A DNA stretch of 64,000 bases, taken from Septoria linicola. Taxonomy: Eukaryota > Ascomycota > Dothideomycetes > Mycosphaerellales > Mycosphaerellaceae. Positions 1-10,100 of this stretch are shown one piece after another. The position numbers and the translations under genes were made by a program. Positions within the stretch are counted from its first letter, which is position 1, and each line of letters starts with the position of its first letter. The notes under the pieces are model-generated. The model had not been told where the DNA came from. It was given only the letters and a program-made list of their open reading frames with translations, and ran no database searches. The stretch covers positions 992,001 through 1,056,000 of the forward strand of contig CP099429.1 in the NCBI GenBank assembly GCA_024114885.1, read 5' to 3'.

Positions 1-2
1 CA

Positions 3-2420
3 GGTACCTCTTTTTCTACTGGCAGTTTTGGCAAACCCAGCTCGACTCCTTCACTGGTCCAGCAATGTTCGGGAGGCTCGACTGCCACATTAGGGTCCAC
101 TGGCACTAGTAGCTTTGGCCAGCCTTCCAACCTTTTTGGAGGCACCCCATCCCTCTCCAACGATTCGAGTGGACTCTCGGGCCTCGGTGGAGGCTTCAAG
201 CTTGGTTCAGCTTTCAAGGGAGATGGTTCAGCGAAAGACGACGGACCCAAGCCGAAAGATCCGGGTGCCGGATTCTTTGGCGCCGATTTTATGAAGGGCG
301 CTGAGAACAAGAAGCCTGAAGTGAAGGCAGAGCCCGGCACGGAGAAGCAGCCTTCGCTGAAAGATGTACCAGAATCCAAACCGTCGGCGAACGATGGTTC
401 TGGGCTGCCTCCAGATCCTTCGGTCTTCAATTACAAGAAGGCGCAATCGGCCATGGCGCCGCCGCCGGGTGTGAAGGAGCCTCCCAAACAAGCTCCGACC
501 CCCATTGAGCTATCTCAAAATGCAGTCGCCGCGCCTTTGCCACCGGACCCTTCGACATACAATCACAAGAAAGTCATGGCAAGCATGGGTGCACCGCCTG
601 GTGCGGCTGCTGACACGACAGAGTCGCTTAAGGATGTTCCAATTGCTGGCAGCCCACCGCAAGACATCACTCACAGCCAGACTTTCTCGGCTGCAGGGTC
701 CGAGGCAGGACCAGCTGACGATGGCAGTGAAGATTGGGATGACGAAGACGAGGAGGGCACAGAAGAGGTGGCCACCAATGATGACGAAACTGAAGAGGAA
801 GAATTCGACGAGGAAGACGATGAAGATGCTGAAGAGGAGTCCGCGGACGAGGAGGACTATCAGCCACAAGATCCAGATGCGCTGAAGGCGTTCATGAAGC
901 GTGTTCAGCTGCCATCTACCACTGCTCCTAAGTCGCCAGAGCCAAGCACTTCAAAGAACAAATCCACAACACCTCAATCGCTGGGACAGAGTTACACGCC
1001 CAAAGACATACCTCCTGGACCTATCTTACAGCCAGTCCCTCAACGAAACACGGAACAGAGCCCTCGCTCGCCCAGCCCGCAGAGGAGATCCCAGCAGCAA
1101 CGCTCAGTCACAAGTCCAGTCCGAGGTAGAGGCGCTATGCATCTTCCACCTCAGATCACAGCTACCACAGTGCCACCTGCGAGGCTTGTCGAAAGACCTG
1201 TACCGCCACCACAGCCCAAAGAGAAGTCATCAGCCGAGCTCGCAGATGAAGCCTCCGATAGAGTCCGAGAATTGCTTGCTTCTGCGATTGAGCCCACCAA
1301 GGAGCAGCCTCAGTTCTACGCACATTCCGATTATGTGGGTGAGGGGGACATACAAGGCATGGGTGGTCAGATAGAAAAGGTCTTCCGAGACGTGAATTCG
1401 ATGATCGATACGGTTGGACTCAATGCTCGCTCGCTGCAATCCTTCTTAGAAGGTCACGCACAGTTGGGGAAGCCAGGCCAGCGAGACGTCAAAGATTTGG
1501 AGGACGACGATGCTTGGACATTGGCCGAAGTCGGCGACCTCTATCGCGTGTTGGACAACATTGACGATCAATTGGACAACGGAAAGCTCACCCATGTGTC
1601 AGAGACACTCGCGAGGCTGCAACAAGATGACGAGGAGGTGAACAAGATCAGACTGCGGACCAAGGAGATGAGGCGACAGATTTCAAACCACACAGATCCC
1701 GAGAAGAAGGCTGAGCGCGACAACCATCCGCTTTCAGCCGAGGCAGCTGCACAACAGAGCGACCTACGGTCAAGTCTGCAAAATGTGCAGAAGCTTTTGG
1801 CAGACGTGGAACAGAAAGCCATGATGCTTCGAGCGGACCTTTCATCGCTGCAGTCGAAAGACAGCAAGACTGGTCAAGCCACTCCCGTGCCTACTGTTGA
1901 AGCAGTGGAGCGCACCATTCTGAAGATGACAGCCATGGTCCAGCAGAAGTCAGCGGACATTGACTTGCTCGAGCGCCAGGTGAGGCAGCTTCCCGGCGGA
2001 ATTGGAGCACTGCGTCTTGCAGACGACTACGAGGATGATCTTGCTTCGAGACTCGGGGGCTCGAAACTGCTCACTGACTCGCCTAGTCGACGCACCCCGC
2101 AAATTTATCCTCGCATGGCTGCGAATGGTGATGCTCTCGGTGCGAGCGCCATGTTCAGCGTGTCGCGTTTCTCGACACCTCCCAGCGCTAGCATGCGAGC
2201 CAGTCCGAGCTTGAGAGCCAGCGCACTTGGGAGAAGTGGAGGCAGTGCGCTTGGTAGAAGTACAGGCAGCTTGAGTGCAAGCGCAAGGAAGAAAATGGTA
2301 CATGTGACGGAGGAAGAAGTGGATGCTTTCAGGGCAAAGACGCAAAGGAGGAGAGATGTGCTGGGTGCTCTGAGTGCGAAAGTTGAGGCCAGAGGGACTA
2401 AGGTTGTGAAGCCTGCGTGA
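3..2420 (+). CDS. NUP159: Nucleoporin Nup159/Nup214-like, C-terminal part (5' end outside window)
   Basis: The frame is open from base 3 and ends in TGA at 2418-2420, so only the last ~805 residues are visible. It begins with FG-type motifs (TGSFGKP, SSFGQPSNLFGG, GFFGADF), which mark nucleoporins that bind transport receptors in the pore channel. Next come two imperfect copies of a PPDPS-(V/T)-(F/Y)-N-(Y/H)-KK segment near 406-480 and 538-600. A very acidic stretch lies at about 715-865, followed by a Pro/Ser-rich linker. The last ~330 residues are predicted coiled coil. In the Nup159 family this C-terminal helix bundle anchors the protein to Nup82 and Nsp1 on the cytoplasmic face, where it helps mRNA export. 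The family call rests on the FG-acidic-coiled-coil order; the N-terminal beta-propeller would lie upstream. No intron is needed. Confidence 0.72.
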   Translation, partial: GTSFSTGSFGKPSSTPSLVQQCSGGSTATLGSTGTSSFGQPSNLFGGTPSLSNDSSGLSGLGGGFKLGSAFKGDGSAKDDGPKPKDPGAGFFGADFMKGAENKKPEVKAEPGTEKQPSLKDVPESKPSANDGSGLPPDPSVFNYKKAQSAMAPPPGVKEPPKQAPTPIELSQNAVAAPLPPDPSTYNHKKVMASMGAPPGAAADTTESLKDVPIAGSPPQDITHSQTFSAAGSEAGPADDGSEDWDDEDEEGTEEVATNDDETEEEEFDEEDDEDAEEESADEEDYQPQDPDALKAFMKRVQLPSTTAPKSPEPSTSKNKSTTPQSLGQSYTPKDIPPGPILQPVPQRNTEQSPRSPSPQRRSQQQRSVTSPVRGRGAMHLPPQITATTVPPARLVERPVPPPQPKEKSSAELADEASDRVRELLASAIEPTKEQPQFYAHSDYVGEGDIQGMGGQIEKVFRDVNSMIDTVGLNARSLQSFLEGHAQLGKPGQRDVKDLEDDDAWTLAEVGDLYRVLDNIDDQLDNGKLTHVSETLARLQQDDEEVNKIRLRTKEMRRQISNHTDPEKKAERDNHPLSAEAAAQQSDLRSSLQNVQKLLADVEQKAMMLRADLSSLQSKDSKTGQATPVPTVEAVERTILKMTAMVQQKSADIDLLERQVRQLPGGIGALRLADDYEDDLASRLGGSKLLTDSPSRRTPQIYPRMAANGDALGASAMFSVSRFSTPPSASMRASPSLRASALGRSGGSALGRSTGSLSASARKKMVHVTEEEVDAFRAKTQRRRDVLGALSAKVEARGTKVVKPA

Positions 2421-3500
2421 AGGAAGCTTGACAGGAGTGACTTGTTGTTGTAGGATAGATGCAAAGAGGATAGATTATGATGGAAGAAGAAGAGTATCAT
2501 GATCAAGACTTGTCAAAAGTCCCAAACGCCTGGTTCCGAAACAGTGCTGCAACGACATCTCGCGTTCCATTCCTTCCGCTGACCAATCGTCCACTGCATG
2601 CAGTCCAGGTTCTGCGTGCCGCCAGTCTTCCAAAACCGACTGCCTGGATCCGCGTTTACGGTCTGACCTGTTCATATGTTAGCTTGTCACTGTCAAGGAA
2701 GAACTTTGAATGAATGCCGCCAAAAGGGACGTCGATCAATAGGCGCTCCTGGCTCCTTCTCAGTGCGCTCATCTGCTCCTTCCCAGTACTCGTCCTTCGC
2801 AATGGACATGTCTTTATGTGACTCAGAGTGGATGGGATATTTCACTCAGAGCGATATTTGATATAATCTGAAACGAAGACAGGTGTGCGCTTCAATTCGG
2901 ATGAAGAGACTGGGAAACCCACTTACAGTTATTGAGCACTTTGAGGAAATTGCTCATGCACCAGAAGCCCAAGTCTTTTTTCGAAAATTGACCTCTTGAG
3001 GTGCGTCGGGGCCACATGCATCTGCTCGGAATACTGCTTCGAGGTAAAGACTGTTGCCCGGATCGCAGGTTTGATTGAGCGGCGTGCATCGCAAATCGGT
3101 ATACACGTTGATTCCAGCTTCGATAGGTGGGTGTTGACTCGTCGCGATCGAAGTTCCACCGCCTGCTTTGCTTGAATCTGATGTTCTTCGAGGCGGTGGT
3201 TGGTGGTCGGAGATCGTCAGAAGATGTGTGCGAGATTGGAGCAATGCTTTGGTAGTTTGAGATGATGCACCACATTTACGTCTTCTTCTTGTTCTTATGC
3301 TCATTCGAGCACCTCAGCAGGGAGATGCAAAAGCCGTCCATTGACTTCGATGTCCATGACTGTAGCTCCGATGCTATGAGGTCAGTCCAATGTCGAGAGG
3401 AGATATTTGTAGGCAGCGCTTTGTATATAGCTCCGGGAGAGGCACAGCAGCGGCTGCTCCACCAATAACAAGCACTTTCCTTCGGCGGTCACGTGCGGTT
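2421..3500. other. Intergenic, about 1.1 kb; possible orphan exon on minus strand
   Basis: This stretch lies between two converging genes and must hold both 3' UTRs. On the minus strand, about 2954-3200 reads as a plausible coding frame containing YTDLRC, TCDPGN and DACGPDAPQ before a stop at 2954. It has no recognised domain, and no splice partner or start could be assigned. It may be a relic exon or chance. Confidence 0.3.
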
Positions 3501-4777
3501 TCAGAACCAATCCAACCATGGAGATAGATCAATACAGTGAGCTTGCACAGCCATCGGCAGCAGAACAGGCGACTCTTCGAGATCCTGTATCTGCCTGGCA
3601 TATTCGCAAGAAGTAGCCGGGAATTCGAGCAGGTCTCGGATCGTCTCGTTGCCTTCCAGGTCAAGGTATGCGCAAATTGCCAGACAATCTCTTTTCGCCC
3701 TGAGCTTACACCACCACAAGTCGCCGACACCAATCAGCAAAGCGAACCAATAACTCAAAATCAGTAGAGCTCTGTAGTCCTCATTTTCTACCAGGCTGAT
3801 GAAAGAAGGATAGATTCTGCCACAGAAGTGCATGTACTTCATCAAGCTCTTGATTCCAGGCTCTAGTGGCATAAGCACTTCCAGACAGTGGAGGATATCA
3901 TGGTAGGGATTGGGGTGCACGCCTCGAGGACCAACTGGGTGGGTGACATTGCATAGTGTCCAGAAAGATGGATGTAGCCTTCTGCCTTGAGTGACTCTGT
4001 GAGGTACGATGTGAAAGTTGGAGAGTAAACCACTTTCGCAGTGGTGGGGACGTGTCTGGGATAGAATCGCTCCCATGCCTTGCTGGACGGAAAGCCAGCT
4101 CAAGCGCTGTGGACTTTTGGACCAGAGCCAGGGTTCGGATTCATCCGAGCTATCGTCGCAGTGAAAGTATAGCATGTTAATCATCATCGATGTCATTACC
4201 AGCGGGTCCGAGTCTTGTCTGGCGATAGGCTTCGCAATAGCTTTCTGGTACTCTTGTAGTGTGCGCGACAAATTGTACAGTCGCGCCTTCTCGTAGAGCT
4301 TGACGCCGCTTGTAGTCAGATGCAGAGCAGCTATGGCCAGTTGTGCATGGAGCAGGTAAGGATGCTAGGTATCATGTCAGTGGGCTTCGCGATTTGGATG
4401 CTGGTAAGCAGTACATCTTGAGCCAATGAAAGCACCCTCCTGTGATACTTGATGGGCTCGGCTCCCATCAGAAGACCATTGCTAGTCATGATCTCATAGT
4501 GGTTATAAAGAAGCATCTCCGTCGAGGCAGCCTCGATCGGTCGTACCGGCGATTCTACTTTCACCAACGCATCGAGACCTGCTTCCTCGTGCGTGTGACC
4601 GTCGCTTGGTGGAGAATGGCTGTTATGCCTGCTATTCGGCGGGCTGGCCTCATACGAACACCATAGCTTGCGACGTGCACAGTAGGTGCAGGCAGGGTGT
4701 TGCTCGTCACATTTCAGCCTCTTCGATCTACAAGTTGTGCAGCCAGCACGAGACTTTTTGTGTGTACGCCGCGTCAT
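3501..4777 (-). CDS. Zn2Cys6 fungal transcription factor
   Basis: Two exons, 4415-4777 and 3501-4364, flank a 50-nt intron (4365-4414, GTACTG...CCTAG with a TGACAT branch site) and give 407 residues. The start at 4777 places the zinc cluster at residues 13-40: C-X2-C-X6-C-X6-C-X2-C-X6-C (C13, C16, C23, C30, C33, C40), followed by basic and serine-rich residues. Splicing joins SLAQD to HPYLLHAQLAIAALHL, the conserved start of the fungal factor regulatory domain, which confirms the intron. Such proteins are nuclear DNA-binding regulators, often of nearby metabolic genes. The target is unknown. The adjacent permease relic on the other strand could once have been a partner. An ATG at 4903 is in frame, but the shorter start fits the family better. 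Confidence 0.82.
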
Positions 4778-5444
4778 GTGCTGTTCCCCACGATGCCACG
4801 CTTGCTGCTGCGATGGCTTCAACACGAAGACACCGCATCCTTCTGTATGCTTCGACACCATTGTACGGGTTCTGCTCTTTCGACCTATCCTCAGATGCGT
4901 CAAAGCGTCTCCAACACGAGTCTCGATTGTCTCGGGTCAAGTCGACTGGTACCGAGGCCATTGCTTCTACTCTGACTTCGCATGTGTTCGCAAGGTTGTC
5001 AACGAGGGCATCCAGACACTGGATACGAGGCTTTCCATCGCAGATTGATAGTGTCAGTAGAGTAGAGGAGGTCAAGTCATCCGAGGACGAAGTTACAGGG
5101 TTCACGATCGCCAAGACCACGTTCCTACTGTACTCTGCTTCACAACATCTCATGATGTGTCAAATGTCACATCACTTCCAATGTAGATGTATCAATACAT
5201 CAACTCGCAATGATAGAAGACTGAGTCTCCTTTCCCATATGCAATTCCACGCCGCCGCAACCATCAAGATAGTCTTCCTCTTCTTCCTATCATCTACCTC
5301 TTCTTTCCTTCCCACACCAAATTAGTATCTGATCTGCAGATCTCAACCCGTCTTACTATGACCCATGCATGCCTACAGTCCCCACACGACGCTGCCATGC
5401 AAGCTTGACATGTTCAAGCTGAGTGATCGTCGCAACGACTTCCA
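4778..5444. other. Upstream region of Zn2Cys6 gene; no gene seen
   Basis: Open frames exist on both strands, but none looks like a conserved protein. The missing first half of the permease at 5445-6461 is not found here in any frame. Confidence 0.5.
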
Positions 5445-6461
5445 AGCTCTGCCATCTCAGACCTGACAAGGTGGACGAAGAGATCCCGTCACCTTCACGC
5501 AATGTTCCCAAAGCAATTCTGTTTCCGATCTTAGTGGGGACCTTTCTCGCCTGGTCACTGGCGGTTGTGCTCGTGGCCAGTATCCGTGACCTTCAAGCGG
5601 TCCTCACTACCCGTACGGGATTTCCGCTGATCGAGATCTTCTTACAAGCCACTGACTCGAAAGGCGCAACCACACTTCTTGCTAGTATGGCGGCTGTAGG
5701 GCTCTTCGCTAGCGGTGTTGCTATTGGGAGAGCGACTTCCAGAACAATATGGGCAATAGCGAGAGATGGCGTTTTGCCGTTCTCGAATGTGTGGGCAACT
5801 GTCAGTCCCGTGTGGGAAGTTCCAGCTTTGGCGATGGTCTTTACGGCGGTCGTCACAACGGTAAGTGACTCTTTTGCCCACTGTTGAACGTAGCGTCGGA
5901 AGTTGACCTAGTCCACAGCTATACGGCACCATATTCATCGGCTCGGCCAATGTCTTCTCATCCATGATCTCAGCTAGGATCATATTCTTTCTCGCCAGTT
6001 GTGCTATACCGCCCGCTATCGTCCTCTATCGTGGCTGCGACAACGTTCTACCAGAACGTTACTTCCGTACACCGGCGCCGTGGGGCACTTTGGTCAAAGC
6101 GACGTCCATGGCATGGTGCGCATTCGTGATCGTACCAGAATGCTACCCTGTGTTCTATCCGATAACTTCTGAGAACCTAAGAGGCATGAACTGGATTAGT
6201 GTCTTGACCGTGTTCCTGGTGGTCGTCATTTTGGCGATGTGGTTTGTTCGGAAGCGCAGGACTTTCCATGGCCCAAAGGTGGATTCTGAAAAGATGCAGA
6301 TGAGGAGGAAGGTCTTGCGGGACAAGTTCAATTCGTTCCTTCCTCAGCCGCTATTCAGTGGACAAGGCAGCCGCAGACAGTGCAGAGTGCTTGCCTCGCA
6401 CATGTGTAGAGTACTGATCACAATTCGTCAGCTTAATCATAGCACCACAGCGCAGCAGTGA
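5445..6461 (+). pseudogene. Amino-acid/choline/GABA permease (APC family), 5'-truncated
   Basis: The two segments (to 5860 and 5919-6461) join across a clean 58-nt intron (GTAAGT...CCACAG). They match the second half of fungal APC permeases: the EEIPSPSRNVPKAI loop, about six membrane helices, GRATSRTIWAIARDG, and a C-terminal tail after MWFVRKRRTFHGP. The family normally has about 12 helices and ~500 residues. Here helices 1-5 are absent. A TGA stands in frame just upstream at 5418-5420, and the first in-frame ATG falls inside the membrane core. A functional transporter is therefore unlikely, unless a distant exon was missed. The surviving splice sites and open frame suggest a fairly recent truncation. 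Confidence 0.72.
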
Positions 6462-6542
6462 AAGTCAAACAAATGGGAATCTGCGTTTGTAAGTATATAT
6501 ACACGTTCATCGAAGTGCCTGCCAAGTCAAAGTCCAGCGCAT

Positions 6543-7415
6543 CTATTGCGACTGGCCTGGGACAGTGGGTGAATGCACAACATCGATGCCGTATGCCTCC
6601 TTTAGGCGTGCTGCCCTTCGGTCGGCATAGCCTGGTCCATGTACACCTGCGATGTGTTAGCTCTGGTTCGCGATCCACCACAAATTGGCAAGTTGCCTCA
6701 GGACGACTGATACACACCTCTTCCCTCGCCCAACTCATTGATCGTCTCCTCAATATTTCTCCGCCTGTTCTTCCTGATGTACTCTTTCCGTGCAACCTCA
6801 TCAATCTCCGGATCGAGGTTTGAGCCAGTCAATTGACCTCCAGTATAGCTGAAAGCTGCGAGAATGACAGCGAGCGATGAACCGTATCCCATAACTGCAG
6901 GCGCTGAACGGACTGTAGCAGTTGTTAGTGCTCGCAACCTCCGTCTGCGCGTGACTTTGTAGTCTCAAAACACATACACCTCAATCCGAGCATGGCACCC
7001 GAGAAGAAACCTCCGATGGCGTGGTTGTATGTGTCGTCCTTTTGCCTCAAGTTGGCGGAAGCTGATTTGACAAACTCGTATGCTCCTCCCATGGCACCTG
7101 TAGCGCAAAGACACCGCACGTTAGCCTTTCCCGTCCTCTCGACCACTTGTCTCGCTCTGCCTCCCGCTACGCACCGAAAGTACCAATAGTGCCTCCTGAC
7201 CGCGTGAAGACACCCCATGCGCCGACATTCTGCTTGGTGAGGGTGTTCTGCACGGCCGACACGAAAGCTCCTCCCGTGGCCGTGACCAGTGTGGCCTTGA
7301 TGGCGCCTCCAACGGCGTCCTTAGGGTGATATGAGTCGTCGGTGCGCTCGCCCGTGACGGCCTGCGCGATCGTGTGGCCGACTTCCTCCATGGCTGTGTT
7401 ATCGTGCTGTCGCAT
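6543..7415 (-). CDS. Mitochondrial complex I accessory subunit, NDUFA11/B14.7-like (Tim17 family)
   Basis: Four exons, 7175-7415, 6978-7097, 6718-6912 and 6543-6646, give 219 residues; introns are 7098-7174, 6913-6977 and 6647-6717. An alternative start at 7391 would remove eight residues. The protein has a short N-terminal region, then Gly/Ala-rich segments (DAVGGAIKATLVTATGGAF, GGFFSGAMLGLR, MGYGSSLAVILAAF) typical of the four-helix Tim17/22/23 superfamily. The tail is charged (RKNRRRNIEETINELGEGRG) and ends with ADRRAARLKEAYGIDV. This tail and size fit the fungal 21-kDa complex I subunit in the inner-membrane arm. Intron 2 must use the GTATGT donor one codon beyond a nearer GTGTAT to hold frame. 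It diverges from the SYS1 gene with 216 bp between the starts. Confidence 0.85.
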
Positions 7416-7631
7416 TCTGTTCAATGTGAAGCTGGTGGTGGACGAAGGTCAATGTCTCTAGCTTGCACGTGATTGGCTGCAGCGCAGAGCCGCATCCGAG
7501 CTGCGAACAAAGCTGTCGATCTGTATACAGTACTAACTTAGTTACTAACTAGAACAGCTTCCTACAAGGCAACCCTTTTCTGTCAACATGACACGATAAC
7601 GTCCTCTTGCGCCTACCTCACACCACACACA
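7416..7631. promoter_or_regulatory. Shared divergent promoter, complex I subunit / SYS1
   Basis: Only 216 bp separate the two start codons, so both promoters and 5' UTRs must lie here. No TATA element is obvious. The assignment is from geometry only. Confidence 0.5.
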
Positions 7632-8327
7632 ATGCCCGCACTTCGTCGCCGTCGTCCGCCCCGCCCCGGAGCTCTCGCTGACCTGGCTCCTTTACGGATC
7701 CTCACCCAGATCGTGTTCCTGCAGCTGTTCTACTATGGCATCGCAATCGTCCTCATCGTCTTCACCACCCTCGTCGAAGGAGAACATGTTCGGCCTGGTA
7801 TGATCTTTGACTGGCGAAACTTACGTGGAGATGTCACATCCGGGTGGACCTTGGGCTTATGCTGGATGCTGGATAGCTTGGGCATGTACGTATACCAGAA
7901 GGCCGATTAGTTCGAGCAACCACAAAACACATGCTAACAATCCGCTTTTTACAGGGTCATTCCCATCCTTCTACTCATCGCGCGATCGAAATTAGTCCCG
8001 GACTTTGCGCTCACTATTCACCTTGTCAACCTGATCATCACGGCGCTGTACACGCGTCAGATTCCTTCGACGGTGGCCTGGTGGTTCCTGCAAGCTATGT
8101 CTGCTGCACTGATGATCAGTCTCGGGATGTGGGCTTGTCAGTGGAGAGAGCTGAGGCCTCTCGCATTTGGCGGCAAGGCAAAGGAGACGAACGCAGCTGC
8201 TGCGAACAGCCATGCGCCAGAACTGGAAGCAGGCGAGGGCTTCGAGATGGGCGAGCGGAGAGGAGCTGGCAGAGATGGTGCTGGAACGTACGAAATGGTC
8301 GGCATGGCTCCAAAGCCTGCAGGTTGA
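7632..8327 (+). CDS. SYS1: SYS1 family Golgi membrane protein
   Basis: Two exons, 7632-7885 and 7955-8327, with intron 7886-7954 (GTACGT...TTTTACAG), give 208 residues. Four membrane helices are visible: TQIVFLQLFYYGIAIVLIVF, the segment around TLGLCWMLDSLGMVIPILLL, FALTIHLVNLIITALY and AWWFLQAMSAALMISLGMW. The order and the RSKLVPDFALTIH motif match SYS1, the Golgi receptor that recruits the Arl3/ARFRP1 GTPase and through it Arl1 and golgins. The C-terminal ~55 residues are hydrophilic and poorly conserved, as in other fungal members. The intron falls in the second helix, and splicing restores it in frame. Confidence 0.88.
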
Positions 8328-8487
8328 ACAGGTCACTTCTCAGGAGTAATCCAGCTACTACAAGCACTTGCGCGAACACGATGCTTTGGTGGTTTACAGG
8401 ATATGTGGTCGGCGGAACATCTCCTCGACACATGCATCACGATGCGACGAGTGGAATATATGGAGTAACAGGTCAAAGCCGACCGCG

Positions 8488-9154
8488 CTACGAATGACAC
8501 TCATAGCTCTCGACCTCTCCTCCACCCAACCAGAACTTATCATCCTGGTCCTGCGCAAACCGGACAAGCTCGTCTCTGCGAGAGAACGAGACCTTTCTCT
8601 GGACAGGTGTCTCATTGCTGGTAGAGAGCCACACATCGCATTCAATCCGATCAAGCTGTTCCGGCGATGCAAGCGAGGGAGTCGTCGTGATGAGCGTGGT
8701 TAGCCTTGCCGTCTCAGGGTGCAACGGCAGAACGGGAGAGTCGCCTATCGCCAACACATGTTAGCATCATCGTACCTTGCTGAGGCCCGCTGACCAGAGA
8801 CTACTCACGCGTGTAAACTCTCTTCCCCAACGGCAGCCACAGATGCAACACTTCCGTCTCTTCATCCGCAGGTCTGATGAAGAGCACGCCCACCGAATTC
8901 TCTCGTGCATCAAAGTGCTCCATGGTATTCACATGGCGCGGAGGAGGCATGCTCGTTCGATGCGTCGGAAGGCCAAAGTCAGCATCGTGGGGCGCGCTCA
9001 GCAGTTGTTGGTTATTATCGAGAAGCGATTCGTAGAGATGGTTCTTCTCAGGTATGGATTCGCGTTGCGGAGGAGGAATGATCGATCGTGATGCTGCAGT
9101 CGTGGCCAGAATGAATGCGCATAGCGATGCGGGCAGCGTGAGGAAGCGCAGCAT
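8488..9154 (-). CDS. Predicted secreted protein, unknown function
   Basis: Exons 8809-9154 and 8488-8744, with intron 8745-8808 (GTGAGT...GATAG), give 200 residues. The start at 9154 opens with a signal peptide (MLRFLTLPASLCAFILATTAAS). An ATG further upstream at 9262 is less likely. The mature part holds a conserved-looking core (SVGVLFIRPADEETEVLHLWLPLGKRVY), a second segment ending DDKFWLGGGEVESYECHS, and almost no cysteine, so it is not a typical disulfide-rich effector. I do not recognise a domain. The reading is supported by the frame-preserving intron and the signal sequence. Confidence 0.6.
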
Positions 9155-10100
9155 CGCGAATGGCTTAACAGTCGTCAAATGATAATGAAGCTTGAAGTCT
9201 GCAGCACTTTCGAAGGCGGGCGACTGCTGGTGTATTGTCCAGCGCAGCGTAGGAATGAACACCTCGCGTATATCTCGTGTGGCAGGTATAACAATCGTCC
9301 TGTTTCCTCATCCACGGGGTGTACGCATGTATTATGTATTATGTACTAGAATGTCTTGCAGTAACCACGGGATGCTCGAGTTGCTGCAGCTGCAAGGAGG
9401 ATGCAAAGCCACGAACACGATCGCAAACACGACACTCCTCGGAATGGTAAATAGTCTATCGTCATATCGGCTTCGTATACACAACCTTTCCGCACCCCTC
9501 ACCATCGACCTTCTACCAAACTACATCTCGTTAGTCGTGCACTTGTCGCGTGTCGCGTGACAAGGCTGGAAATTACACATGGCGCTTTCCTTCTGCCGTG
9601 CTTCCGGTTTATGGTTTTATGGTTCTGAAGGATTTTCGATAGACTGGGGAGCGAAGCGGTTCGTTAGGTGGTTATGGCCCGATTGGGTATGCACAGAAAA
9701 CAACCACGAGAGATGCAGCATGTTCGACGTTTATTGTTCTTGTTGTCCGCTATGCACTTCGTCGTGATGTGTATATGTCTACAGACTGTCTGCTCGAGCA
9801 GTGTATACCAAGGAATGCTGAAGGCATGTCGTGCCTGGCATCGCCTTGACTTGTGGAGCCAAGACGGTTGTGAGACGTCACGTTGCGGGCTGGCTGCGGG
9901 CTGAGGAGAGCGTTGCCAAGTGTTGCGATGCGTTGTCATGGAGGTCAGGTATCAAAGTCACGTCAGAAGATTCATGCATTGGACATTTAGATACGCTGAG
10001 AGGTCGCGCACTTTTCGTATGATTGACAGGTTTGATAGAGCTGATACCTCCTTCCATTCACAACTCGAGAGTGTATGGCAGCTAGACCATCGTTGACGTG
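9155..10100. other. Intergenic, nothing convincing
   Basis: A short plus-strand frame from about 9713 begins with a hydrophobic stretch followed by a few cysteines, but it is only ~63 codons with no other support. No RNA gene or repeat was seen. Confidence 0.4.

Noticed and set aside
510..869. Long minus-strand frames opposite Nup159
   Set aside because: They are shadows of the acidic and low-complexity coding sequence.
4606..5325. 239-codon plus-strand frame across the start of the Zn2Cys6 gene
   Set aside because: Overlaps a confirmed zinc-cluster exon on the other strand and has no domain.
9713..9904. Short plus-strand frame with a hydrophobic start and a few cysteines
   Set aside because: Only about 63 codons, no splice or family support; chance is likely.
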